Notes: generated from the sequence alone by a model not told the origin. A stretch of DNA of 60,034 bases from Deltaproteobacteria bacterium (GCA_005879535.1 VBKI01000057.1:10951-70984); one strand, 5' to 3'; shown: positions 53,026-60,034, counted from the first letter of the stretch. Program-made: numbers and translations.

Positions 53026-53490
53026 GTGGAGAAGCGACGACTTTCGCCGGACGCCATCGTCGAGCTGCGCGCCGAGAGGACGCGCGTCTTCGTCGACGAT
53101 GAAATGGGCTTTGGGTCGCTCCCGAGGAGCGCCGAAAACGCGCGCGCCTGGGCATTCGCGAGACTGACGCGGTACGCATCGTTCATGGTGCGAGGGGGCA
53201 ATCGCACGCTCTACGCGCAGAAGTATCCAGTCCGCTGGAAGGCAAAGCTCGTTCTGCTCACTCCCTCCGAAGAGCGCGCGTCAACCCTCACCGAGGTCAT
53301 CACCGAGTGGCAAGAGGTCAACCGCTCCGTACCGCTCGTCGCGAGGGCGCTCACGATGCGGCACGCTGCAGGCGATGGAGCAGACGCCTGCCTGCGATCA
53401 GCTGCCGTCCTGGCGGTCGCTCGCCGGTGCTCGACAAGAGCCAGCCAGGGTCCTGCTCGCCTCACTTCCGCCGGGTGCACGAGCGCTTAA
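53026..53490 (+). CDS. Truncated replication-relaxation-like protein
   Basis: The GTG at 53026 follows GGGAGGAG. The 154-residue frame opens with RRLSPDAIVELRAERTRVFV and continues with DDEMGFGSLP, LTRYASFMVRGGNRT and AKLVLLTPSEERASTLTEV. This series (PDA..L, acidic E/D-x-D/E-G, LxRY, VLxxxPSExR) resembles the C-terminal nuclease-like half of replication-relaxation proteins found on plasmids and conjugative elements. The usual N-terminal winged-helix domain is absent, so it is probably truncated. The last 35 residues are of low quality and may be out of frame. The frame is open from 52921. Confidence 0.5.
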   Translation: MEKRRLSPDAIVELRAERTRVFVDDEMGFGSLPRSAENARAWAFARLTRYASFMVRGGNRTLYAQKYPVRWKAKLVLLTPSEERASTLTEVITEWQEVNRSVPLVARALTMRHAAGDGADACLRSAAVLAVARRCSTRASQGPARLTSAGCTSA

Positions 53491-53559
53491 TTTAATTTCC
53501 TGATCGAGGCCGGAGACGCGACGTCGCCCGGCCCCGCGTCCATGGGGGGGAGGGCCGCG

Positions 53560-54759
53560 GTGAAGAGATGGCGGGAGCGCCTGGGGCGCTTCTTCGAGTT
53601 CGAGGGCACTCGGGACCGCATCCGTTCCATGGAGGGGCTCCGCGGGCTGGCGGTCGCGCTGGTGTTCTTCGTGCACTACGAAGGGCTGTTTGGCGGGTGG
53701 GTCGCGCCAGGCACCGCCTCGGCGAAGGCGGCGACGTTCCTCGCGACCGTCGGCCACACGGGCGTCGATCTGTTCTTCGTGCTGAGCGGCTACCTGATCT
53801 ACGGCGCGGTCATCAAGATGCGCGAGAACCGCGGCGGGTACGCGAGCTTCATGCGCCGCCGCGTGCGCCGGATCCATCCCACGTTCCTGGTGATGCTCGC
53901 CGTCTACGTCGCCTTGTCGATCTTCGCCCCGGGCGAGAGCAGGCTGCCGGTAGGTCGTGGCGCCGCGCTGGTCTACGTGATCGAGAACGCGCTGTTGCTG
54001 CCGATCCTGTTCGACGTGACGCCGCTGATCACGGTGTCGTGGTCGCTCAGTTACGAGATCTTCTACTACGCGATGCTCCCCCTGCTGGTCGGCGTTTTCG
54101 GAATGCGCCGGTGGCAGCCGCGCACCCGTGTGCTGGCGTTCGGGGGTCTCGCGGCCGGTTACGTCGTCGCCTGCTTCCTCGGCGCGAGGCACGTCCAGCT
54201 CATCCTCTTCGTCTCTGGCATCTTCGTGTACGAAGCCTGCCACTCCGAGCGCTTCGCCCGGCTCCTGTCGCGAGCCGGCGCGCAGTGGATCGGCGCGGGC
54301 GCGCTGGCGGCGTTCCTGCCCATCGCGTTCGTCGTCGTCACTGGCCAGGTGCTAGGCCTTCCCACGTCGGTCGCGGGGCGGTACATCGCTTGCGCGATCT
54401 GGCTGTTCGTCGCGCTCTTCGTCGTGACCCTGGTGGTGTTCCGCGCGTCCGGGCCGCTGCGCGGGTTGTTCTCCGTGGCTCCCCTGCGCTGGCTCGGGAA
54501 CATGAGCTACTCGTACTACCTGATGCACAGCCTCGCCCTGAAGGGTCTCGCGCTCGCGATCGCCCGCGCGCGCCCCGGCTGGAATCCCGGCAGCGCTGGG
54601 CATTGGGTGTTCGTCCCGATCGCGTTCGCGGTGACGCTCGTCAGCTCCGCCGTGCTGTTCGCGGCGGTCGAGAAGCGCTTCAGCCTGGCTGCGCCACGGC
54701 CCGCTCCGGCCGGGGCGCAGCCCACAGTCCTGGCGCTAGAGGCTGCTCCCGCGCGCTGA
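53560..54759 (+). CDS. Acyltransferase-3 family membrane O-acyltransferase (OafA-like)
   Basis: The 399-residue protein has about ten membrane segments. The family start RIRSMEGLRGLAVALVFFVHY is followed by GHTGVDLFFVLSGYLIYGAV, MRRRVRRIHPTFLVML, and VSWSLSYEIFYYAMLPLL. The conserved RxxR-type basic and histidine positions are present. It would O-acetylate or otherwise acylate a surface polysaccharide; the flippase/polymerase cluster ends 1.8 kb upstream. The GTG at 53560 is chosen because GGGGGGAGG lies 6 bp before it; an ATG at 53542 precedes that site. It is the best-preserved cargo gene of the element. Confidence 0.88.
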   Translation: MKRWRERLGRFFEFEGTRDRIRSMEGLRGLAVALVFFVHYEGLFGGWVAPGTASAKAATFLATVGHTGVDLFFVLSGYLIYGAVIKMRENRGGYASFMRRRVRRIHPTFLVMLAVYVALSIFAPGESRLPVGRGAALVYVIENALLLPILFDVTPLITVSWSLSYEIFYYAMLPLLVGVFGMRRWQPRTRVLAFGGLAAGYVVACFLGARHVQLILFVSGIFVYEACHSERFARLLSRAGAQWIGAGALAAFLPIAFVVVTGQVLGLPTSVAGRYIACAIWLFVALFVVTLVVFRASGPLRGLFSVAPLRWLGNMSYSYYLMHSLALKGLALAIARARPGWNPGSAGHWVFVPIAFAVTLVSSAVLFAAVEKRFSLAAPRPAPAGAQPTVLALEAAPAR

Positions 54760-55208
54760 GGCACGGCACGACAGCACCGGCACTACTTGTCGTGCCCCTC
54801 GTGCTCTCGTCGCGGAGGAGCCCTCTGATCTCTCCATTGGGCCACCGGGTGGAGTGGAGGTTCACGTACGTGACCCCTCCGCGGATGGCGTTGACCAATT
54901 CTGCGAATTGCCCTGGCTCGATTCCTTGAGCCGTGGGACCGACGACGTTCATGGCGCGGATGGTGCCTTCGACAGTGGCCGACTTCCCAGGCGCCGGCTG
55001 CGGGCAGACCGGAGTCCCAGCGGGCCCATTGCCCAGATTGGTGCAGAGGAACGCGGCGATTCCGCCGTTGACCGATGGCTGCCCGAAATGGATGTGCGAT
55101 TGCAGCACGGAGCCGCCCTCGATGTCTCTGTAGGCGAGCTTGTAAACGATCTTGGGTCCGTCGACGTGCCTGCCCTGCGAGCAGTGACAATGCGGCGATC
55201 AGAACCAA
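54680..55208 (-). pseudogene. Decayed CHRD-domain secreted protein
   Basis: One minus-strand frame holds a good CHRD-domain core: LQSHIHFGQPSVNGGIAAFL, GQFAELVNAIRGGVTYVNLH and PNGEIRGLL. The signal-peptide-like start (LVLIAALSLLAGQA from 55208) is in another frame, and the CHRD frame has a stop just upstream, near 55205. The N-terminal third of the domain is also short. A third frame ends cleanly at 54783 (EHEGHDK). At least one frameshift is therefore needed. The open CHRD frame overlaps the 3' end of the acyltransferase gene. CHRD proteins are secreted, of unknown biochemical role. Confidence 0.55.
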
Positions 55209-55423
55209 TCCACCCAGGCGCGACCAAGGCGACCAAACGGACCTTATCTGTCCTTCACCACTCGCCTCGCTCGCACTGCTCCCGCGTATCCGATACGTGT
55301 TCTAGGCGCGACCGCCTTTCAAACGCGCCCTCGTCCGAGCGCCCGCTCTCCGCAAGCGCCGCGACGGTTGCAAGGGCCCGCACGCCGTGTCCAGATTGCC
55401 TTCGACCCGCGTCGGAGGCGCCC

Positions 55424-56815
55424 ATGCGCCGAATCCAGCTCGCGCTCGCAGCGTTGATGCCAGCCCTCTTCGTCGGAGCCTTGCGGTGCGGCTCGAGCCA
55501 TTCCGGCTCGCCGTCTGTCGGTCCCGCAGTAGATGGTGGCGGCGCCGGCGGGGGCGGTGGGGGCGGAGGCGCCCCGGATGCCGGAGGTGGCGGTGGGGGT
55601 GGAGGCGACCAGCCGGATGCCGGAGGTGGCGGCGGAGGTGGGGGCGGCGAGCCGGATGCCGGAGGTGGCGGCGGGGGTGGGGGCGGCGAGCCGGATGCGG
55701 GAGGTGGCGGCGGCGGCGGCTCACCAGACGAATGCGCGGGGCTCTCACCGGCCGCCGTAGGGGCGCCATCGGCATCGGTGGGGCTCAGTGCTGGTCGATT
55801 CGAGATATGTCGGACGGGATCGAGCGATGGGTTCGGCGTCGTCGCGCTGATCGTCGACAGCCGGTTTGATGTGATTCCACGCCGCAGTAGCGTGTTTCTG
55901 TTCGACTCGTCCGGTAACAGCCGGGGCACGTACTCCGGACCGGACCAGCGGAGCCCAGGCGATCCGGCGTTCACGTTTCTTACCGAGCAGCTCGCCGGCT
56001 TCGAGCTGAGAAACTGGGACCCCGATACGGGTAGTGAGGTGGTAGCGATCGACGGCACAGGATCAGTCGTGGGCAGCACGAGAACGATCAATGCGGTATT
56101 TGTGCTCGTGGCGATCGATCCATTGGGCGGAGTCGTCGTCTCCTCGGTGCCGCGCGATTCGTCGCCTACGCGAGCCATCGCCGCGTACGACGATCGCGCC
56201 CGGCTCCGCTGGCGAACCGAACTCCCCTCGTCCGACGCGATCGTCGCGGTCGGCGTCGATCGGCAGGGGAACACGCTTGCGCTGGTGGACGGCTCCAGCC
56301 GCTACGGGAGCGGCAAGCTCGCGGGCGTCTGGCTGGACCATTCCGGGCGCGCGGGGAGCGTATTCGAGGCTGCCGACATTGGAGATTCGCCGCGAGGAGC
56401 TCTCCTGCTCACGCCCCGCGTCGAGAGCGGTCTGTTCTTGCGCCGGAGCGACGGCGCATGGATACGGCAGTTCGACGCGTTCGGTCCGGGCCAGCCGCCC
56501 CCGAGCTGGCTCGAGGCGCGCGCCTCCACGACGCTGCACATGGCGCGGGGCGGCCGGGCCTACGCGGTGATTTCGCCCCCGCCCCCGACATCGGGCGGCG
56601 CGTGCCAGGCCACGATCGAAGTCGTCGCGCCCTCGGGAAAGACCTGTGGCACCGCGGTATTCCCGGGCGAGCAGAACGCCTTTAACGGCTTTTGCACCGC
56701 CTCGTTGACGGTCGGCTACGACGGGACGGTGATCGAGAAGCTGGACGAGCGGTCCACGGGGGCCGGCGGCGGCAGGGTCTGCGGGTTCAGCTGGTGGACC
56801 GGCTTCCTCCAGTGA
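55424..56815 (+). CDS. Exported protein with poly-Gly/PDAG tandem repeats and a propeller-like domain
   Basis: The 463-residue protein begins with a signal peptide (LALAALMPALFVGALRCGSS); a cysteine is present but the lipobox is poor. A linker of about 85 residues consists of tandem 13-residue units (E-PDA followed by nine Gly). The remainder, about residues 105-463, is beta-rich with blade-like words (FEICRTGSSDGFGVVAL, VDRQGNTLALVDGSS, GGRAYAVIS) and cysteines at CQATI, CGTAVF, FCTASL and VCGF. The start has GGAGG 6 bp upstream. Gly/PDAG linkers of this kind are usual in myxobacterial lipoproteins. Function is unknown. Confidence 0.78.
   Translation: MRRIQLALAALMPALFVGALRCGSSHSGSPSVGPAVDGGGAGGGGGGGGAPDAGGGGGGGGDQPDAGGGGGGGGGEPDAGGGGGGGGGEPDAGGGGGGGSPDECAGLSPAAVGAPSASVGLSAGRFEICRTGSSDGFGVVALIVDSRFDVIPRRSSVFLFDSSGNSRGTYSGPDQRSPGDPAFTFLTEQLAGFELRNWDPDTGSEVVAIDGTGSVVGSTRTINAVFVLVAIDPLGGVVVSSVPRDSSPTRAIAAYDDRARLRWRTELPSSDAIVAVGVDRQGNTLALVDGSSRYGSGKLAGVWLDHSGRAGSVFEAADIGDSPRGALLLTPRVESGLFLRRSDGAWIRQFDAFGPGQPPPSWLEARASTTLHMARGGRAYAVISPPPPTSGGACQATIEVVAPSGKTCGTAVFPGEQNAFNGFCTASLTVGYDGTVIEKLDERSTGAGGGRVCGFSWWTGFLQ
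55574..55720 (+). repeat. 39-bp tandem repeat, about 3.8 units
   Basis: Units begin with CCGGATG at 55574, 55613, 55652 and 55691, an exact 39-bp period; the last is partial. It encodes the PDA-Gly linker and keeps the frame, so copy number could vary without breaking the gene. Confidence 0.9.
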
Positions 56816-56837
56816 ACCTCCGCCGCGACCTCGCGCG

Positions 56838-57294
56838 CTAACGCTCCTTGCCACGCATGGAGCGGAAGAGCTCTTTCAGATTTTCGCGGTCCTAGTCGGT
56901 CGCGTCGGTGAACTCACCGCCGCTCTTCAGCCACTCGCCGCCGTCGATGCGATCCGATGCGCCTCGACGTGCGTAGTGAGCGCGGAGCGCGCACCGTATC
57001 GGTAGGCGTCGATGTCCTTCGCCTGAGGGTTCGTGTACTCGGCGCAGAAGCGGTCGATGAGCGCGCTTAGCGTGATCCGCTTCGCTCTGATCGTTTCGCC
57101 GGTCGGCTTCGCCGCGATGCCGACCTTGCCGTTCGCGACATTGGTCTCCGCGGCCGCCAGTTGGATCTTCGCCTGCCCCATCGTCGTGCCGTTCGGACAA
57201 GCGACCCACTTCTGCCGCCCGTCGAGACCTTGAAGACGATGTAACGGCGAACCTTGCCGCCCTCGGTCCGCTTCCGACCGACGATGCTGCCCAT
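56838..57294 (-). pseudogene. Tyrosine-integrase N-terminal remnant with frameshifts
   Basis: The ATG at 57294 has GGAGGG upstream and starts MGSIVGRKRTEGGKVRRYIV, the arm-binding N-terminus of phage-type integrases. Near 57220 the reading must shift by one base to give DGRQKWVACPNGTTMGQAKI, then the core-binding region TLSALIDRFCAEYTNPQA and DAYRYGARSAL. A second shift near 56945 leads to DGGEWLKSGGEF, an in-frame TAG at 56892-56894, then ENLKELFRSMRGKER and a final stop at 56838. The whole catalytic domain (R-K-H-R-Y) is missing. It reads away from attR, and without a helper the element could not move. Confidence 0.72.
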
Positions 57295-57339
57295 CACCCT
57301 CCGCGCACGTCGAGGCGCGGCGGCATGATAGCGGCTCGT

Positions 57340-57356
57340 GGCTAAAGCCTGGCTAA
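57340..57356 (+). repeat. Right 17-bp arm-type repeat
   Basis: An identical copy of the left repeat, in the same orientation, lies 45 bp upstream of the integrase start and 149 bp from the att core. It is followed by an A-rich run. Confidence 0.6.
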
Positions 57357-57505
57357 AAAAAGTTGCGACTTCGCGGGGTGCGGACCGCCCTGGCCATCCT
57401 GCGTCAATCAGGCGCGAATTTGAGAGTGATGACGATGTTCTTCCGGCAGATTTGGTGGGGCGAGATGGGACGCGGATCGCCCCGTCACACCCCATGCCTT
57501 CCAAG

Positions 57506-57550
57506 ATGGCATTGCCGAGGTCGCCGGTTCGATCCCGGCATGCTCCACCA
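57506..57550 (+). repeat. Right attachment-site copy (attR), tRNA-Ala 3' fragment
   Basis: It repeats the last 45 bp of the tRNA including CCA, with one change at 57516 that would break an anticodon-stem pair. It has no 5' half and is not a tRNA gene. It marks the right end of the element. Confidence 0.85.
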
Positions 57551-57736
57551 CTCTAGAAAACCCTTTGTCGCGCGAGTCGCTGATCGTGCCAGTGGGTCAG
57601 TTAGTGGATCAGTTTGGACACAACGCGCCTAGAGATACTCCTGGAAAACGCGCACACTGAACTGATCTCTGAACGAGGAAAGCTCAGGCTCCGCCGCGCA
57701 GTGCTCGACCGCGAGCTTGGCTGCGGAGACGTGCGG

Positions 57737-58471
57737 CTACTCGTCGGGAACTGTCAAGACAGGACACGGCTGCCCGCCATCAGGAAGCCACGCGGCCGTT
57801 CCTCCGTCGCCCTGCCTGCAACTCCAACCCATGTCGAGTCTTCCGATGCCTCCGTCCGATGAACGGTCGGAAGGATAGAAGATGTAGTGGCGGGGTCCGG
57901 GCGCGTCGTACCCAAACTGCACCGTCGCGCCATCTGGAACGCCCATGTCCTCGCTCAGCTGCGACTCCACTCGGAACTCGGTAGGACCATCGCTACAACT
58001 ACTCCCAAAAATGATTTGGGCGTGTCCTTTCGCCCCGAACCGCTTGCGGAGATCGCCGATAGAGTAGTGGCCATCCAACGTGTCGCCACCGCCCTCGCCT
58101 TCGAGCAACGTCACGAATATACGTGGCCGCACCTTCGCGCGGTAGCGGCACAATTGGCTTTCGAGAATGTTCGAGCGTGCCACTGGTACGACCGTCAGCG
58201 TTCTGCCGTCTGCGAGCGAGAGCGTCGTCGCAACGCCCGGTCGCGACGCAGCGACCGCGTCCTGCATCTCGTCGATGCGCGACACCTTCTCGGCGCCGAC
58301 GTGTGTGACACATTCCCCCTGCCTCAGACCGGCCTGGGCGGCGGGTCCATCAGGGAGAACGAGGAGCGCCCTGACGCAGCCCTCGCCATCCTCCAAACCG
58401 ATTCCCAAGAAGCTCTGTCCTGCTTCATGCGTCACGGCGAGAAGAATGAGAAGGGGTAGCAAGGGTTTCAT
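57737..58471 (-). CDS. Exported PDZ-domain protein
   Basis: The 244-residue protein starts with a signal peptide (LLPLLILLAVTHEAGQS). A PDZ domain spans about residues 20-95: FLGIGLEDGEGCVRALLVLP, DGPAAQAGLRQGECVTHVG and IDEMQDAVAASRPGVAT. The C-terminal 140 residues are beta-rich with three cysteines (LCRYRAKV, SSCSDGP, WSCRQG) and match no family I know. No protease domain is attached, so it is probably a binding or scaffold protein. The ATG at 58471 lacks a good ribosome site. It lies just outside the element. Confidence 0.76.
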   Translation of the reverse strand: MKPLLPLLILLAVTHEAGQSFLGIGLEDGEGCVRALLVLPDGPAAQAGLRQGECVTHVGAEKVSRIDEMQDAVAASRPGVATTLSLADGRTLTVVPVARSNILESQLCRYRAKVRPRIFVTLLEGEGGGDTLDGHYSIGDLRKRFGAKGHAQIIFGSSCSDGPTEFRVESQLSEDMGVPDGATVQFGYDAPGPRHYIFYPSDRSSDGGIGRLDMGWSCRQGDGGTAAWLPDGGQPCPVLTVPDE

Positions 58472-58531
58472 CGACGCAGCGATGATTCTGCACGGAATAG
58501 CAACTTCGTGTCACGCCAGCGCGGTGTGCTG

Positions 58532-58557
58532 TGTAACGGCGGGAACCCGGTGTTACA
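58532..58557. other. Hairpin between the lipoprotein and PDZ genes
   Basis: TGTAAC/GTTACA arms enclose an inner CGGG-AA-CCCG stem separated by a 2x2 internal loop. It is located after the lipoprotein gene in that gene's direction. No T-tract follows on the minus strand; it is a possible transcription or stability element. Confidence 0.4.
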
Positions 58558-58611
58558 GCTAACATCTCCGAAGGACCCCGATGCTTGCACCAGGAGCAAC
58601 GACGCCTGCTT

Positions 58612-59307
58612 CTATCGACTGGAATCGGTGACGAAGAGCGGGCGGTCGTCCGTGAAGCTGAGGCTTTTCAGGAACGGCGCTACCTCGCTACTGTCGAGAT
58701 GAAACGCATGCTCGCCGGCGACGTACCGCTCGCTGTAGCTCACGTCGATGAGGTATTGCGGCCAGCGCGGGTGCAAGCAGCGATATCCGCGCACCTCCAG
58801 CGTAACCGACTTTCCGGGCGCGTCGGGGACGATGTTCTCGACGCCGAATTCGTATTTCACGCACTGAGCGCCGAGAATCGTGTCGAGCATCGTGCTCTTC
58901 GCCAGCACCCGGTGACGCCCGTCTACGTACGAGTCGGCCAAGCGTTCCGCCTGCTCCTTCTCGAATTGCAGGAAGTCGTCCGCGCCGGCAAACATTCTCC
59001 ACCCCACGTCCCAAATGTGAACCTCGGCTTCAGTCGTGTGAACGTCGGGTGTATCAGCGTGATCGACCACTTTTGCGAATCGCGCGACGAGGTAGATCGG
59101 TGCCGGATCTGCCGGAACCGGCGGCATGGCGAACCAGCCAGGACCAGTCGGCGGCAGCACCGAGAAGCCACGGAACTGAATCCGCCGCGTCGGATCCGTG
59201 ATCCTCACCGGCTGCGATCCAGGCCACGTCCGACTCGATGCGGCCGCGCAAGCGGCAATCGAAAGTGCGGCGGCGACCATCGGGAGGGCGCGAGGAAATG
59301 GTGGCAT
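58612..59307 (-). CDS. Lipoprotein of unknown function
   Basis: The start at 59307 gives 231 residues with a lipoprotein signal (MVAAALSIAACAAASS, lipobox SIAAC). The mature part is a mixed alpha/beta domain: IQFRGFSVLPPTGPGWFAMP, APIYLVARFAKVVDH, TEAEVHIWDVG, a helix DFLQFEKEQAERLADSY, and EFGVENIVPDAPGK with a Cys (GYRCLHP). It ends with a helix-strand AFHLDSSEVAPFLKSLSF. It looks like many single-domain envelope lipoproteins seen in soil proteobacteria; no named family is recognised. The frame is open upstream to 59457 but only the inner ATG has a signal. Confidence 0.74.
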   Translation of the reverse strand: MPPFPRALPMVAAALSIAACAAASSRTWPGSQPVRITDPTRRIQFRGFSVLPPTGPGWFAMPPVPADPAPIYLVARFAKVVDHADTPDVHTTEAEVHIWDVGWRMFAGADDFLQFEKEQAERLADSYVDGRHRVLAKSTMLDTILGAQCVKYEFGVENIVPDAPGKSVTLEVRGYRCLHPRWPQYLIDVSYSERYVAGEHAFHLDSSEVAPFLKSLSFTDDRPLFVTDSSR

Positions 59308-59349
59308 GGGGTGCGTGGACTCTACCCGAGGTCGCCGTACCGCGAGCGT

Positions 59350-59598
59350 GTCGTGGCGCCCATGGAGCGCGATAGGCTGATCGAGCCGACGAAGGCGGGG
59401 CTGGCTCGGACGCGCGCGCAAGGACGTGTTGGAGGCCGTCCCCGGAAGCACTCCCACTGGTCAAGGCGGCTTTGAAGAGCTCGACCAGGGCGCCAGCTAC
59501 GACAGGACGTGTGGAAGCGATATGGCGTGCCGGCATCGACGTTGCGCCGGTACAGGGCGGCGCTCAGGATAAACGGGCCGGTAGGACCTACAATCTAG
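59350..59598 (+). pseudogene. Serine recombinase (resolvase/invertase) C-terminal remnant
   Basis: The frame from about 59362 reads MERDRLIEPTKAGLARTRAQ and GRVGGRPRK, a close relative of the resolvase hinge (E-R-D-L-I-R-E-R-T-K-A-G-L-A-R-A-R-A-Q-G-R-x-G-G-R-P-R-K). It then hits a stop at about 59475. After a frame change, LRQDVWKRYGVPASTLRRYR resembles the recombinase's terminal helix-turn-helix and ends at 59598. The catalytic domain is absent. This is a second, unrelated recombinase relic within 2 kb of the tRNA-borne element. Confidence 0.65.
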
Positions 59599-59905
59599 AC
59601 CAGGGCAGCGGGAAGAGCGCGAGCCCTACCAGGAGCGCAACCGCCACGGCCATGGGCAAGACTGCTCGACGGCGGCGCCCGGCGGGTCCTCGCGCAAGTT
59701 GCACTGCTCCCCCGACAATCAAGAACAGGGACGCCGCGGGTAGAAGGACGAAATGGCAAGTCACGTACAAGAATCCCCAGTCTCCTGTTGCCCTCTCGCC
59801 AGTACCGAAGGCGAGTGGAAGAACCTCGGGTACGAAGCCCAGCGCAAGCAGGCCGACAAATCCCGGCCAGTCAACCCACTTATCGAGGAACGTTCGCCCC
59901 TCCAT
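59588..59905 (-). CDS. Small integral membrane protein
   Basis: The 105-residue protein (start at 59905, MEGRTFLDKW) has three hydrophobic segments near residues 15-35, 45-68 and 84-102, with a basic loop GPAGRRRRAVLP between the last two. No motif is recognised. The longer start at 59977 adds a charged stretch without a ribosome site. Its last bases overlap the recombinase remnant. Coding probability rests on hydrophobic organisation only. Confidence 0.55.
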   Translation of the reverse strand: MEGRTFLDKWVDWPGFVGLLALGFVPEVLPLAFGTGERATGDWGFLYVTCHFVLLPAASLFLIVGGAVQLARGPAGRRRRAVLPMAVAVALLVGLALFPLPWSRL

Positions 59906-60034
59906 CTTGCTGACTCTATCTTTTCGGGCGCGGATGGTGCGCTCAAAGAGTTCGCCAGGAGCAATCCGCCGCGCCAACGTGGAAGCAGGACCCGGAGAAG
60001 CGGCGGTTTCTGAGCGCCGGCGAGAAGCCGGTCA

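Larger units (their letters stand above)
51884..57550. mobile_element. Decayed integrative element in the 3' end of tRNA-Ala
   Basis: A 45-bp direct repeat (44 of 45 identical) bounds 5.6 kb: one copy is the 3' part of the tRNA, the other ends at 57550. Just inside both ends lies an identical 17-bp word, a candidate integrase arm site. The contents fit an element remnant: an excisionase-like HTH protein by the left end, an RHH protein, a truncated replication-relaxation-like gene, cargo (an O-acyltransferase, a CHRD remnant, a Gly-rich protein) and an integrase pseudogene by the right end. With integrase broken, it is probably fixed. Confidence 0.82.
57295..57736. other. Gene-free right end of the element and flank
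   Basis: These 442 bp hold the integrase promoter region, the right arm repeat, the right att copy and 186 bp of flank. The flank has a near-direct repeat (GTGGGTCAGTT, then GTGGATCAGTT around 57590-57612). No coding frame here has a ribosome site or motif. Confidence 0.6.

Noticed and set aside
55535-55720. CRISPR-like or intergenic satellite
   Set aside because: Repeats are contiguous, 39 bp, in frame and coding for a Gly-rich linker, with no spacers.
57506-57550. Second tRNA-Ala gene
   Set aside because: Only the 3' part from the anticodon loop exists, with a stem-breaking change; it is an att copy.

Overview
The window looks like chromosomal DNA of a Gram-negative, GC-rich member of the Myxococcota (Anaeromyxobacter/Myxococcus-like). 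This is inferred from several signs: very high GC; frequent GTG and TTG starts with overlapping start/stop codons; a complete outer-membrane/lipid A block (bamA, skp, lpxD, fabZ, lpxA, lpxI, lpxB); exported proteins with PDAGGG-type or Pro-Asp-Ala-Gly linkers; and one secreted protein with a MYXO-CTERM-like tail. No species can be named from sequence alone.

Bases 1-17,434: a HupE/UreJ-type membrane protein (possibly cut at its 5' end), a TMTC-like TPR membrane protein with a VOC protein and a small membrane protein, a three-gene TRAP transporter with an unusually long DctM, a monofunctional transglycosylase, an MFS exporter, then lysS, a LolC/E permease with an extra membrane domain and lolD as one overlapping operon. 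A Gln-rich coiled-coil protein, an amidohydrolase and a Dam-type methylase follow.

Bases 17,435-31,252: a PQQ-type soluble dehydrogenase, a gene-free stretch of about 1 kb, then bamA with its own promoter and terminator. Next comes the operon skp-lpxD-fabZ-lpxA-lpxI-(small conserved protein)-lpxB-polyprenol-phosphate mannosyltransferase-like gene, whose members nearly all touch or overlap. It places outer-membrane protein assembly and lipid A synthesis under shared control. A polar amino-acid ABC importer with a fused binding protein/permease follows on the other strand.

Bases 31,253-44,288: a TPR protein, two tandem paralogous propeller-type lipoproteins, a HAD hydrolase, a KimA-like K+ transporter, hemH, a DUF4142 protein, hemE, a diadenylate cyclase, a DksA-type protein and a rhodanese-MoeB fusion. 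The c-di-AMP synthase and the KimA-like transporter (a family controlled by c-di-AMP elsewhere) lie about 3 kb apart.

Bases 44,289-51,762: a surface polysaccharide cluster (flippase, GT4, Wzy-like polymerase/ligase, GT4) interrupted by a DUF4091 secreted protein and a 34-codon membrane miniprotein.

Bases 51,778-60,034: an intact tRNA-Ala(GGC) whose 3' 45 bp is repeated at 57,506-57,550. The repeats bound a 5.6-kb decayed integrative element. Inside it are paired 17-bp repeats near both ends, an excisionase-like HTH protein, an RHH protein, a truncated replication-relaxation-like gene, an O-acyltransferase, a decayed CHRD protein, a Gly-rich repeat protein and an integrase pseudogene. Beyond the element are a PDZ protein, a lipoprotein, a serine-recombinase remnant and a small membrane protein. 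The most notable novelties are the element with its putative integrase arm sites, the uncharacterised protein in the lpx operon, the miniprotein, the nested palindromes before the flippase gene, and the propeller pair.
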